A stretch of 64,000 bases of DNA from contig PUDQ02000001.1 of assembly GCA_002964805.2 (NCBI GenBank), forward strand, positions 1,073,501 through 1,137,500, given 5' to 3'. Both the position numbers and the translations under genes were made by a program. The notes beneath the pieces were generated by a model. It searched no databases. It was not told where the DNA came from and worked only from the letters and a program-made list of their open reading frames with translations. Source of the stretch: Trametes villosa. Taxonomy: Eukaryota; Basidiomycota; Agaricomycetes; Polyporales; Polyporaceae. Of the stretch, positions 34,901 to 46,882 are shown one piece after another; positions within the stretch are counted from its first letter, which is position 1, and every line of letters starts with the position of its first letter.

Positions 34901-36079
34901 GAATGCCCCACCTCCGGCAAGAACAGCCACCGCTTGGCGGAGTCGGCCCACCAAGAGGAGAGCGGACCATGGAGGATATATTCGCCATGCTTCAGAGCTC
35001 GTCGCAGGTAAGTCAAGCGTCATGCATGCAAGCCGCTTGTGCTGATGCCGGCCGCGTAGGGTCATCGGGTGTCTCCTCAGATCCCTCAGTCAAGCCGGAT
35101 ACCACAGGGTGGACATCAGTTCGCCCAGAGCAACCTCGAGCTGCAACTCCTCCAACAGCAGCAGCAGCAACTGCACCAGCAACAGCTGGCTCAACAAAAC
35201 AACCGCCTCGACGCTCTCTACGACAGCCGGATGGACGACCGGAACTTCGTCCCAGACGGCCTCGTCCCCGGCTTGCGCCCTGCTCCGCCCCGCTCTCGCA
35301 GCCGCGAGTCCGGCGGGATTCTCTTCAACGACCAGATCGACGACCCCCTGCACTTCAACGTCCAACGCCTCACGCAGCAGCGGAACATGGAGCAGATGTT
35401 CAACAACGCTCCTGTGCCTTCCATGTATACCCAGCAGGCGGGGATGCTCCGCAACGGCGGCCACCCGATGCAACAGGGCCAGTACCGCGGCGCCTCGCCC
35501 ATTGCCAGCCAAAACCCGCTCCAGCCGCCGTCGCAGCGCCTCCCTCCCGGCCTCGCCAACCTCGGCGGGCGTCCCCCACACGATCCTTCACAGTTCCTCG
35601 GCGCTGGTGTCGGCTTGCCCGGAGGCGGAATCCACGGCCCGACCCCCGCGCAGCAGGTATACAACACCTTCACGCAAGGCGGCCTCGGCTTCAACGGCAA
35701 CCCGCCGCTGCGGGGACCGCCGGGCCCCCACAACCCCTTGTCGGCGAACCAACTGGGCGGGTTGGGCCCCAATAGCTTGGACCTGCGGGCGGCGAACCAG
35801 GCGCAGCTGCTGGGCATGGCGCAGGGCAACTTGGGCGGCGCAGGGCTTCGCGGATCGGGCCCTGGCTTCGGGGCGCAGCAGGGCCCTGGCGGGCAGATGT
35901 CGGCGTCGCACCTCGCGATGCGCCAGCAGCTCCAGCAGCAGCAACAGCAGCAGCACATCCCGCCACAGATGATGGCCCACCTCCTCCCCTCGCACCTCCA
36001 GCAGCAGGGCGTGCCCGGCGGCAGCGCGCAGACGACACAGGACCTGATGGCGCTCCTGATGGGCGGCCATAGAGAGTGA
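31987..36079 (+). CDS. Probable eIF4E-binding 4E-T-like RNA regulator
   Basis: About nine exons give roughly 1,200 residues. The first exon (31987-32249) contains RVYARPEILQLSKSPLVELP, which resembles the eIF4E-binding YxxxxL-hydrophobic motif of 4E-T, with Ile in place of Leu. A strongly Arg/Asp-rich segment (33060-33590) is followed by WMETYVPTTPGGGILGGKTE, MDEIQLFKLMMKREAQKKE, KGSRFAKFFDARTRD, MEDIFAMLQSSSQ, two Gln-rich tracts and a Gly/Pro-rich C-terminus. The SRFxxFF and short acidic-helix motifs recall animal 4E-T, which represses translation and links eIF4E to P-body decay factors. That assignment is by motif style only. The intron at 33952-34000 keeps the frame but competes with a strongly coding alternative reading (see findings). 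Confidence 0.6.
35149..35205 (+). repeat. CAG/CAA tract (poly-Gln) in the 4E-T-like gene
   Basis: An imperfect CAG/CAA trinucleotide run codes for a Gln-rich stretch broken by Leu and His. A second, shorter run is at 35926-35960. Such tracts change length easily and are common in P-body and RNA-granule proteins. Confidence 0.8.
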
Positions 36080-39000
36080 GCCGCGGGCCCCATTATATGA
36101 TAGTGCCAATATCCGTCCCCTCCTTTTCGTCATTCGTGTTTCTCTTTTTTACTCTTCCCATGCCGCGACGCTTCCGATTCTGTACCTAATTTTTGACACA
36201 CGTACCACGCGGACTGAGGCAGTAGTGCCAGTGTTGTGTCAATCTGGCTCTGATTGACAATGCGAATTCGAATGCAGCGTTCAAACTCAGGCATTAAATC
36301 CGGAGGGAGTGCTGACTGACAGACCGATGATCAATTCCGCGATGTCTCGACCGTGTCCTGTGCCTCTGCGGCGATTCAGGCAATATGCAGGGGCCAATAT
36401 GCACACTAGATCATGCACGCCTACTTCGTCTCATAGCTGGGCATAGACTGGGCATCTTTCTCGCGTTCTCCTCCGAAAAATAACTCGCACTAGTGAGCTG
36501 GGTACCGACGATGGTCGGACGAGACGCATGCAAGACCGGCAACAGCGGAGGACGCTGCATGTCATCGACGTCATGCGTCCTCTTTCGGTAGATCCTGCCC
36601 ACGGTGGGCCTGACGCCCGGTGTACCTGACGCTGGAGTCGCGACCGATCCCGATCGCACGTCCGGGGATCTATGGACAAGCCACCATCAACTCTTGCGTG
36701 CTGGCCTCCTTGATAGCAGGACTTCAGAGCAGAATTTGTTGGAATAAACGGTTCTTGAAACTGCAAGAGCAGAAGGACGGCGCGGATATGCCTCGACAAG
36801 GGCCGTGCAGGGTCGCGCGAGGAGCACTGCATGCGCTACCGGGCATCTCGCGTTGGATCTGATCCGCGTACCCGAGGTAGATCCAAAGAGGCAGTCTCGG
36901 CCCCGTCCTCCGGAGGATGTGGGAATGCGAGGGTTTGTCAGCAGGGCGACAACGCCTTGAAGCTGCCATTCCGGGCCCAGACGGTGTCCCACCTCCTGCC
37001 ATGCTGTTGCCCAGTGCGCGCGTGTCCTCCGAAAGCTCCCTATGCCGTTGTTCTCAAAGTCGCGACGGTACAACCTCCGAAACGCAGAGCCTATACTATT
37101 AAGCTCTCTCCCACATGCACCCGCCTTTCTCTTCTCCGCGGATAACATTTTGGCTTGAAGTCCGTCCCTTCTGCCCTCGTGCGCCCCTCATGGTGAGTCT
37201 CCCGTTCGATGCGCAGTAACCCCGGCCCGGCGAAATAGAGAATGATGGATACACCCCGTGCGCGTTGTCTTTGTCCCGTTGCACGCCGACACCATCCTTC
37301 GCTGAGACGAAATGCTCCAGCTCGAGCGGGTCTCAAGTTTCGTGCTCGGCTGCCCGGCTGTGCGGCATGGTGTCCTCCCCCAAGGGCCTCACCCCCCGGA
37401 ACCCCGCGATCATAGAAGGCGATTTCTCGCACGAAGATCGTACGTGCGCTGCGTACTTGACAAGTCCACTTACTCACAGTGGCTTCCGAACCGCTGTGTG
37501 TCGGTCATTGGTCGGGCTTCTGCAGTTCTTGTGTGAAAAGACGTTATAACGAGCTGATAGCGGCCCTGCGCGTGCGGGGATTCCCATCTATTGCATGCAA
37601 ATACACGGCCGCGTTAACGACGGGGCGAGCTAGAAGCTCGTGATGGATGTCCTCGCGCCGAGAGAATCCCAGCGAGACTCGAGCGCCGTGTGCTGTACGT
37701 ACGGACGCCCCCGGCAGGCGTTCGTACGCATAGCCCCATGCCATTTCGAGAGCGCGAGCCTCCAACGGATAGCCGGTTCCCTTCGGCAGTGTTGGGTGCT
37801 TGTACTCCCGGATCAGTTGGGCAGCGCGGAATTCCGTGGAGGATGACTTGACGGACCCACAGCGAACGACGAAGTGAGCGACCGCGCGGCGGTCTCTTCC
37901 GGCTCCAGACGCCACGTCTGGACGGGCCCCTGTGGCAATCCGGGGCGTCGCCCTCCCCACGCTATACTTGCTGTTGAGCTTGTGTTGCAGGTCGGACGGC
38001 GGCTCCGAGTCCGCGCGCTCCCTGTGCGCCGCAAGACACCGTACGGGACGGGACAGGGCCCCGCACGTTGTCCGTCGCGGTGACGAGCAGCTGAGCGAAG
38101 CGCACCTCTCCGCCGCCCTTCTCCAAAAGCGCGGCGCACGAGGCAGGCGGCGGCAGGTAATCAGAATGTACGCTGTCAACGGCGGCGTTCAGTGCCTCCC
38201 CAACGTCAGGAGTACGTCAAGCCTCCGTTCTCTCTGGTGAGTGCGAGCGCTATGATTGATACGATAAGGTGACTGATGGGAGGGATATCCTGGGAGCGGT
38301 GGACGAGCGTGAAGGGCGGTTCAGGCCTGGGACGATTCTTCAATCTCGGACTGGAATGTCGCCTTGTAGCCATCCTCGATGGCAGCTCATCGCGCGCATT
38401 CGCAACGGGCGAGCCCGTTCGCACCCTCGGGCCTCTGCGGGCCCCAGACCGGAATTTAAGGATCCGTGCATGCGATGCGGTCGCCGTTCAGATCTGCGCA
38501 AGCCAAGTGATAGACCTGCATGATGATGATGCCACTCAGGAACGGGAGGTAAGCGGTCTCTTGTGAATACCTAGATTAGTCGGGTCGGGTAGGCGAGGAA
38601 TGTAATGGAGCGCAGAGTATGCTACGATTGCGTGGCCGGGGAGATGGAGGAGTAAGGGGATTGCTGCGAGACTGGCAGAGAAGGCGATACGCCTTCTCGG
38701 CGCGCAAGGCTGTCGGACGGGGAAGCAGGTGCTTACCTAAATCATGGAGATATGAGACGGATCTGGGTGCGAGAGCTGCCTGCAGGCAGACAACGTGTTC
38801 AGGTTCACGCAGCTCATCGCCAGAAATGGGCCAATTGGCAAAGGATCCGAAGAAGGCTGGTGTATTAGAGACAGCGCGCGGGGAGATCTAAGCGGACACG
38901 CCTTTCGTGCATTGTGATTGAGCACCCGCCAGCTACGTTTCACCGGCCCCTCCACCTTGAAAGCATCGGTCGTCGACAGCGGACGTAGCTCTCTCCCTCT

Positions 39001-40604
39001 CTCCCCCGTCGCCCAGCAGCTTCCCCCCGGCAGCCGCTTCGCCGACCCCTCTCTGCCAGCCAAGTGTCGAAGAGGCCTCGCCGACTCCTCACTCAGTGCT
39101 CCGCACCCCCGGCACCAGCCAGTCCGTGGTCGGCCCCGCAGTCGATCGCCATACTCCCTGGCCGCCCCAGCAGCTTAGAAGACGGCATTCGCCCGAAGTC
39201 CCTCCTTTACCCCACAGTCCTTCGTTTCGTTTCGGTCCCGGGACTCCCAGGCCCCCTAGCTCAGCACGCCCGAGTTTAATCGCATAAGGTCGGCATTTAA
39301 TCCATTCGCCCGCTCTCTGTCCCCGTCCGAGGTCGCAAGAACGCTAACAACGCCGTCGGTTCCTGTGAGTACCGGGACGGGTGTGTCAGGAGCGGGGCAG
39401 GATTGGACGATGGCTGACGGCGATTGGCAGATTTCTGCAGGCTGAAGTACTCTGGTCGAGTCGGTGATCATCGATTCGAGGATATACAGTCGAGGACAGT
39501 GAAGACGTGAAGGGCCATTCGATCGAAGGTGAGTGTCCGGTGCAGTCAATTTCGATTTTCCCCTTCGGGCACCGCACGGACGCGCCTCGGACGGCGGCAT
39601 CGTGGAACGTGGCGCGTGGGAACCGCCCCGCTCCCCGAACAAAGCGGACAATACTGAAACCTCCCGGCGCCTTGTTCTCTCTTGCGGCCCCGCCTGGCGC
39701 ACCGTGCGCTGTGCGGCTGGCGTGCGCGCGACCCATGCGGGCTGCTTTTCAGCTGCCAGCGTCCGCCAGGGGGCTATCGCACGTCTGGGCGGGCGGCGGG
39801 GGCGGCGATGTCATGGCCAAGGAGGGCGGTGGAGAGGACCTCACACGAGGCATCTGATGTCTGTGACGAGGGTCGATAACATCTGCAGTAGGCCCTTCAC
39901 AAGGCGACGCTGGTTATTATCGGATTATTATGTCCGTTGCGAAATGTTTACCTGCGCATTGTTCCTTGCCATCAACTTTCCGCGCCTATGGGCCCGCCCC
40001 GGTCTCCCGGTTCCCTTATATCTCATTTCGGTCACCATTCGTCGCTTCCCCTGCCCTCCCCGCTCGTCCTCGACGTTTGCGACGTCCTCGACCCGCCCCC
40101 GCACCTCCTCCGCCCCCTCTTCTGTCCATATCCTCACGAACCTCACGCTGACGATCCTTAATTTCCCCGGATCAGCTCTCTCGACGCTGTTCCACGCACG
40201 CTCGTCCGCTTAGCCACGGACGACCACACCCTGCGACTCGCCCGAGTTGCTGCATGATCATTTTCCGTAAGTGCTCCTCTCTCCCGTCTTCTCTCTCCTT
40301 GTATGCGTAGCAAAGATTCGGTGTGCTTGGCCGGACTTCTTCCCCATGTCGCTCCTGGGATGTGATGATCGGGCGCAGTGTCCCCTCGCGTGTATTTCGC
40401 TCCGCCCGTGAAGTGTAGTGTTCATGTTCATGCTGCCCCGTCCCATCCCCCTTCCTCCGGTCCATTATCTTCTCCTCTCCGTTCTCGCCTTTCTTGGTTC
40501 ACGCAGCCCGCCCGTCTCTTTCTACGCGATTCCCTCTCTTCGTCCCGTTTCGTTACTTCTCCAAACGTTGGCGCGCGCAACTTTCGTTGGATCGAGTTTT
40601 CACG
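36080..40604. other. 4.5-kb gene-poor region
   Basis: No gene could be built. The minus strand at 37544-38230 has coding-like pieces in different frames: DVGEALNAAVDSVHSDYL at about 38150-38210, VRFAQLLVTATDNVRG just below it, and REYKHPTLPKGTGYPLE with ARALEMAWGYAYERLPG at about 37700-37800. They cannot be joined by acceptable introns and match no family recognised here; they may be remnants of a decayed gene. The last 500 bases are the CT-rich leader and promoter of CLN1. No terminal repeats or transposase signatures were found. Confidence 0.45.
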
Positions 40605-42087
40605 ATGTCTTCCGTCCCATATACCCTCGGCGCAGTCGCTCACTCGAGCTCTTCCTCGTCTAGCATTCCCTTGAACCATTCATCCCACCCCCTCCCCTCC
40701 TCCGACGCCGACGCCGATATGAAGGACGTCTCCAACTCATCCCGGGCCGCACGCCCATCGGCCTACCCCAAGAAGAAGCCATCCCCGTATGGCGTCTCGA
40801 AATCGTCACGGAGACAGTCACCGCTTTACCCGCCCCATTCGCTCGTCCGCAAGACCCCACGCGCGGCGAAGGCGGAGCAAATGGCGCAGCGGCAACGGTA
40901 CCTGCAGATCAGCGCTTTGCGCCGTGAAGGCATCTACCTGGAGGAGGAGTACCTTGACGAGATTCGCGGGTACATGCACGAGATGGAGGTGAGGCTACGT
41001 TCTTTAGTTCGCCTGGTAACGCCTGCTCACAGAAGACAATAGCGTGGTACCATGTGCCATATGGCGTCGATGGACCAGCAGCCCGAGATCAAGTGGCACA
41101 TGCGGCCCTGCCTTGTCGACTTCCTCGTGGAGCTTCACTTCGTCTTCAGGCTACGACCCGAGACCCTCTACCTGACGCTGAACATCATCGACCGCTACGT
41201 GTCGAAGCGGATCGTCTATGTGAAGCACTACCAGCTGGTCGGCTGCGCGGCTCTCTGGATCGCCGCCAAGTTCGAGGATGCGAAGGAGCGCGTCCCGACA
41301 GTACAAGATCTCGCCCAGATGTGCCAGGAGACCTACGATGAGTCGGCGTTCATCCAGATGGAGGGTCCTCTCGACGACGTGGACGCTCGGCCACCCCACC
41401 GCGGAATCGTGGTTGCGCATCCTCTGCTGTGGTCCCATCGTCGAGGAGCAGAAGGTCCAGCACGTCGCTCGCTTCCTCATGGAGATCACCCTGTTCTACC
41501 GCGAGTTCTGCCAGTACCCGTCATCCGCCGTCGCGCTGGGTGCGCTCACGCTCGCTCGCTGTCTATGCGGCAAGGGCCGCCGCATCTTCGAGGAGACGGA
41601 GGAGTGCCTTGAGATCGTGGAGCATCTCGACAACCGCTTGGCGAAGCAGGCCAACGACCTCTCGGAAACGCTTGTCAAGAAGTACTCGTACGCGTTCTAC
41701 TCAAAGGCGGCGACGTTCGTTCTGCAGTACTACCTCCAAGGCGGTCGCTTCCAGAGGCAGAACACGCTCTCGCTCCCTATGACGCCCCTCCGGACGAACT
41801 CTCCGAAGGTGTGCACACCGATGAGCGTTTCGACGACGGCTTCCGACCTCTCGGACGACATGCCGGCGACGCCCACTAGCCCAATCTTCTCTAGCGACGC
41901 GTTCTCGGGTTCCTACATGTCGGACGACAAGGAGAACCTGCCGTCTCCGAAGTTCGAGCCCGTGATCAACAAGCAGCTCATCGAGCAAGTCCCGGAGCAG
42001 TTCCTGCCTCACGACTTCGTCAAGTACCAGCGTCAAGCTCTCCACAACCTGAACGTCGGGTCGCCTCGACCCGCGGTCGTCTCGTGA
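40605..42087 (+). CDS. CLN1: G1/S cyclin Cln1, frame disrupted within the cyclin fold
   Basis: Exon 1 (40605-40988) and exon 2 from 41043 join in frame across a 54-nt intron (YMHEME, then [15 protein letters not shown]). The cyclin box follows: [66 protein letters not shown]. At 41361-41383 the frame breaks: the rest of the cyclin fold ([17 protein letters not shown], then [20 protein letters not shown]) and the tail to 42087 lie in the next frame, with no intron able to join them. The sequence matches basidiomycete Cln1 G1 cyclins, which activate Cdk1 at Start. The break may be a real mutation or an assembly indel; as written, about 476 codons are spread over two frames. Confidence 0.85.
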
Positions 42088-44587
42088 AGCAGCTGTGACC
42101 GTTCGCTTCCGCTCGTCGAAGCTCGTCATCGTCGCCTGGGTTGTAAAAAGCTTTCCTCCGCTGTCGCTCCTCCGATGCAATACGTCTCTCGTCTCTCAGC
42201 AAAATGTATCAACACTACCATACACGTCGTTCGTCGGCACCCCTCCACGCAATCTGGCTCCGTCATCATCAACATCATCGACTCAACCATGCATTCTTTC
42301 CTCTCTGCAATCGTCTCCCGTCTCCCCTCCCTCCCCCTTCCACGTGCCGGACGTCGTCGCCTATACGAGTACAAGAAGTCGATGTCGAACCAGACGGCTC
42401 CCGCCCACGATACACCGCAGTGTACGCCTCTCCCCGTGTACGATTACGGATGGCCCTCTGGGTGCCGTCCCCCGGTGTATCTGTCGTCCGACTGCAGCGC
42501 TGGCACCTTCCCGACCCTTCCCGCGGACACTGTTCAACATTCATTCGAACATACTCTAGCCTATGCATCCCGACCTTCCCTTCTCTGCGCACCTATTCCG
42601 GATCGCTTTACGCGACAAGCATCCCCTTCCCTTCTTCCCGCCACCGAACCCCGATCCAACTTAAGTCGCCGCCTTCGTTCTATCTTATTCTTCACTTTTA
42701 TTGTACATTCTTCATTGCACCCCCGTCGTCTTTGAAGCATCCGCATTCCCCCCACCACCCCCGCGCGCATTGTGTCATATCGTCTTTTAGTCGACTTCTT
42801 CCGTATAGTCTCGTCAATGTCGCAGCATCCGAATCACATCATCCACTGTCGTACTCTGGGCCTGAAGGGCTCGCCGCACTGTCCCGCGCATTCCTGTCGT
42901 TTACATTACCACCAATCGTGCATCAAATTATATTATTGCATCTTGGACGGGCGCGACGCTGGATCGATCAAGGGTGCGTTCAGGAGCGCAGGTGTCTGGC
43001 GGCTAGGCTCGATCCCTGACACCTGTGCGCGCGCAAACCCCGGAGGAGGAGATACGAGGCGCGATATCATGCTGGCGATCTGGACATGCTGCGGTGGAGG
43101 AGGGCCCCTCCGGCCGGACGCAGCACAAGGGGGCGCTGTTCGTGATCGGGCGCAGACAGCTTTCTGTTCTTCTACGTTTCTAGGGTGAGGTAAAGGCGGC
43201 GCGAGCTTCACACACCGCGCACGCCGCCGAACAGGTCGAAGCCCCCGGGGCCTTTGAGGGATCAGGCACGGGGGCGGGGAATGATGCTCGCCCATGGCGT
43301 GACCGCCTGGCCTGCGCGGCACCCATGAGGACACGAGCAGGGCGGTGCGCGCGTGCAGCTGACGGCCAGCCGCGCACTGGCACTGGACGAGGAGGACCGA
43401 AGCCCGAAGCCCGCGCGCTGGAGACGACCGCACCCGAGCGCGGCCGCGGCGCGCGAACTTGGTGGGCCCCTCGCCTCTCTCCCTCCTTCGCCTTCGCCTT
43501 CCCGCACCCTGCGTGCGGACCCGAGCGCACGCCGCGCGGTCGCAGTCGCGGGCGAAGCCCCGCCATACATTTCGGTGCACGCATTCATCCGGGGACGCAG
43601 AGCCCGGCGTCCGCCCGCGCGAGCCCTGGAATCGTGCGCCTCCCATTCGCACCCTCATGTCCGCGGAAACATATCTCCTACAGCCTCCAGCCGCGAGTCG
43701 CGACGTTGCGTGACAGGCCGGAGCCCTAATTGTCGCCGCTAGTCTCGCTGGCCTTCGGCGGCGATGGCGATCGCGGCGGCGAGGCCCAGCCACCGCCCGC
43801 CCGCTGTGCCACTAGCACCGCGCTCCCTATAGGCTATTGCTAGTCTTGTTGATAAGTAACACCGCTCTCCCCCGGAGGTTGGAACACAGGGTGACGCGTA
43901 CGTGCCTCGACGAAACCCCCTTGCGCACGCTCCGCCGACAATCTGTGTCAAGTATTCAGGCCTCAAGACAGCTCAGGACAGTACTAGCGCGAGCTCCCAG
44001 GGCAGCGCACGCGCCCTCCGGGACCGGCGATCGAGGATAGCGTGCAACGTGCTCGCGCGGTCGCGTCGGCGGTGGAGTAGCCTGGCAGCTGAACGATGTG
44101 CCAGCCCTGGCAGGAACGCGGGACCGCGCGCGGCCTCCCAAGCCCCGAGCGCACCGGCACACGCTGCACGCATCATCGACATCATCGTCGTGCGCCCCGT
44201 CGTCATCGTTGATCAAGGGCGGCCGCGCATGAGCAGCTGCTGCAGAGGGCGATGTATAATACAATGTAAGGCTCGAGTCCGAGCCGTTCCGAGAGTGTGC
44301 CGCTGAGGTCATAGCAGATTGCTCGTGAACACTGGCCTGGCAGCTGCAGCCTTCGACGGCTCGGAAGGCGAGAAGATCCAACGTTTAAGCTATCGTACAT
44401 ACAGCAGGGCCAATTGATCGTTCTTCCCCCCCACCTTCCCTGCAGTCGTGTGCGCACCCGGCTCCAGAAGGTCGCCACTCAGGAGTCCCCAACGTGCGCA
44501 CGGTAGGTATTCCTGCGCGATCAGCACAGCACGCGCCTCACTTCCCTTCCTTCCATTGCAGCCAGGACGTGCGGCAAGTTTGATTCT
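42088..44587. other. Intergenic, CLN1 3' region and GC-rich spacer
   Basis: The first 850 bases are pyrimidine-rich, UTR-like sequence after CLN1. From about 43,000 the sequence becomes very GC-rich, and the long frames on both strands give Arg/Ala/Gly/Pro text typical of non-coding GC bias. No TATA-led gene, tRNA or repeat unit was identified. Confidence 0.5.
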
Positions 44588-46692
44588 TCACTCCAGCGAC
44601 CACTGGCCCTCGTTGTGCTTGATCGTGACCGGCCGCTTCTCGTCGAGGCTGATCCGGCCCGCGTTCAGGATCGCCGTGGTGAGCACCGTGTTCGCGATCG
44701 TCGGGAGCCCGTGCTTGTCGTAGTCAGCCGGCTGCGTAAGGCCCGCGTTCACGCTGCGCGCCGCGTCGATGAACTTCTCGATGGACACGTAGCCGTACCC
44801 GCGCTGGCCGTCGAAGTGGCCGCTCTCGGACGGCGAGTACTTCATGCTGCGCGCGGCGCATCGCCCGACGAGTGCGGAAATGCGTCGGCAACGTCAAGAT
44901 AGACGTCCAAGATGATGCAGGGTGGGGGAGAACGTCCGGGGTGCCGATACGGGGGTGGGTTGGCAGGCGCAGAGATGCAGGCGATTGATTCAGTCCGGAG
45001 CGGCTCGCACGATGAGAACGGAGGACGCACTAGAACGGGTTGTACCACGCTTTGCCCGTCTCATCATGCACGATGTCGTAACCGCGGTGCGCCTGGTCGA
45101 CATTGATCTCGCCCTGCGCGACGGACGATCAGCAATTAACATCTCAGATTGCAGTGACAGTTGTGTGTTCCCCGGGCCACACGCAATGGTGCGTGACAGG
45201 ATGTTGACAACATACCTTCTCGGCCATGTAGTACCAGTGCTGGCCGGTGTGGATGCCCGCCTTGAGCGGAGCCGTCCACGACGCGGTGTAGACCGCGGTG
45301 CCGCGGTGGTTCGGGCTCGTGAGCGACTGCCAGTCGACAAGGAGGGTGATCGTGTCCTCGGTTTGGGGGACGCAGTTGAACGGCTCGCTCGTGGCGATCC
45401 CGGCCGCGGCGCTCGCGACGACACGCGTGGGGACCGCCCTGTCCTGCATCATCCAGCAGTGGATGTCGATATGGTGCGAGGACAGATAGTAGCTGGCAGG
45501 AATCAATTTGGGTGAGCTCAGGGCGCACGACCGACGTCCACGGCGGCTCCGTTAAGCATACCTAATGTCCGAGTCCTTCCCCGCCCAGGCACGGAACGTC
45601 TCGAGCTGGCTCTTCGGCTGGCTCATCCACGCGCTGAAGAAGTTGAACTCGCCGAGGGAGGGCGCGCGTGCCTTGGCATCGCTGTACACGGGGTCGAAGC
45701 TGTCCCTTCACTTTAGCGAGCTGCTGACAGAACCTAGTGCAGACAGCGCTCACCGTTTGTGGTGCTCGACGAAGCATACCACGTTGTGCTTCTTCGCCGC
45801 TTCGACGAGCTCGTTGTGGTGCTGGAGAAGCTGGACGGCTGGCTTGGTGACTAGGACGTGCAGGCCGCGCTCGATCGCATATAGCGAGATACGATAGTGA
45901 GTGCCTGTTTAATGGTGAGACGTGAACTGGGTATATGCGCATGAGCTACTGACTGTCGGGGGTGAAGATGATTACTGCGTCGCCGGGAGACAATTTGTCA
46001 ATGGCTGCCTTGTCTGGAAAGTACATATCATATGAGTGAGTGGCTCGAAGTACATAGTACGGAGCCGGCACTTACAGGCTTCTCCATCAATAGCCTCGCC
46101 CTCTGGGTACGCGTCGAAGCTATGCCGCGTTAACACAGGCAGAGGCCATGGCCAAACTCACTTACGACAGATCCATGTCCTTGTAAACGTTGGCGATGTT
46201 CTCCTGAAGGTGCTTCCGGATGGCCGGGAACTTCGAGCCATTTGTGCCGACCATGCTCAGCTTGTCCACCTATACAAACGGTGAGTGGTGGACTTTTTGT
46301 CAACAATCAACCATGATTGCTGACCTTCCCGAGCCTTCGTTGATCGAAGCATGTCAGCCCGACAACCTATCGTAGCGTGAAAAGGATATCTCCGACTGTA
46401 CATTGCGTACTCACGCCGATCTGTTTAGTGCGCGACGGTCAGCACGCTATACACTCAATGCTTCAGGTAAGTTGCTCACCTTTTTGTCTGATTTCGAGGC
46501 GCCGGAGCCAGTCCATCCAGTGGTGTACTCGCCCTACGTTTCAATCAGGACAATTCCTCCTTACAAGCTTCAGCAAGGCTATTGCGTACGGTACCACCTG
46601 AATAGATACATCGTCAATGATCGGTGGCGCGCAAGTTTAAGAAGGTACGACTTACACATCAAGATGTTAAGCTTCTTCAACTCGGTCGACAT
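44588..46692 (-). CDS. Gfo/Idh/MocA-family NAD(P)-dependent oxidoreductase
   Basis: More than ten small exons begin at 46692. The Rossmann motif is assembled from exon 1 (46656-46692, [11 protein letters not shown]), an 8-nt exon 46590-46597 (C-G-T) and exon 3 46480-46533 ([18 protein letters not shown]). A 6-nt exon 46415-46420 (Ile-Gly) and exon 46325-46366 ([14 protein letters not shown]) follow. Later segments are [32 protein letters not shown] (the family's E-K-P motif is T-K-P here), [40 protein letters not shown] and [20 protein letters not shown]. The family oxidises or reduces sugars, sugar acids and similar substrates with NAD(P); the His-rich IDIHCW segment is in the substrate half, but the substrate is unknown. 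Confidence 0.88.
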
Positions 46693-46777
46693 CGCTGATA
46701 ATCCGGATGGGTACGACTATAGATCGGCGAAGAGGGGACGAAAGGCGGGCTCGCCATGCTGGACATCGTAGCAGCCG

Positions 46778-46785
46778 TATTTAAA
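46778..46785 (-). promoter_or_regulatory. TATA box of the Gfo/Idh/MocA gene
   Basis: The minus strand reads TTTAAATA about 86 bp before the start codon at 46692, a good position for a fungal TATA element. Confidence 0.5.
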
Positions 46786-46802
46786 GAGCGTCCGAGCTCT
46801 GA

Positions 46803-46882
46803 GCCCGAGCACTCCTGAGGGTACGGGGGCGGCCCGAGCACCCGAGCGGCCCGGGGCGCGCAAAAGTGTCGATCGCTCGGGC
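46803..46882. repeat. Clustered CCCGAGC repeats upstream of the oxidoreductase gene
   Basis: GCCCGAGC occurs at 46803-46810 and 46832-46839. CCCGAGC recurs at 46841-46847, and the inverted copy GCTCGGGC lies at 46875-46882. The cluster begins about 17 bp beyond the TATA box, where activator sites are expected. It may be a transcription-factor array or a hairpin-forming element. Confidence 0.5.

Noticed and set aside
39533..40213. Plus-strand frame of 226 codons upstream of CLN1
   Set aside because: Covers the CT-rich CLN1 leader; no family features, and the frame is not linked to the cyclin exons.
42933..43793. Minus-strand open frame of 286 codons
   Set aside because: Arg/Ala/Pro-rich low-complexity text in a very GC-rich spacer, with equally long frames on the other strand; no domain or intron pattern.
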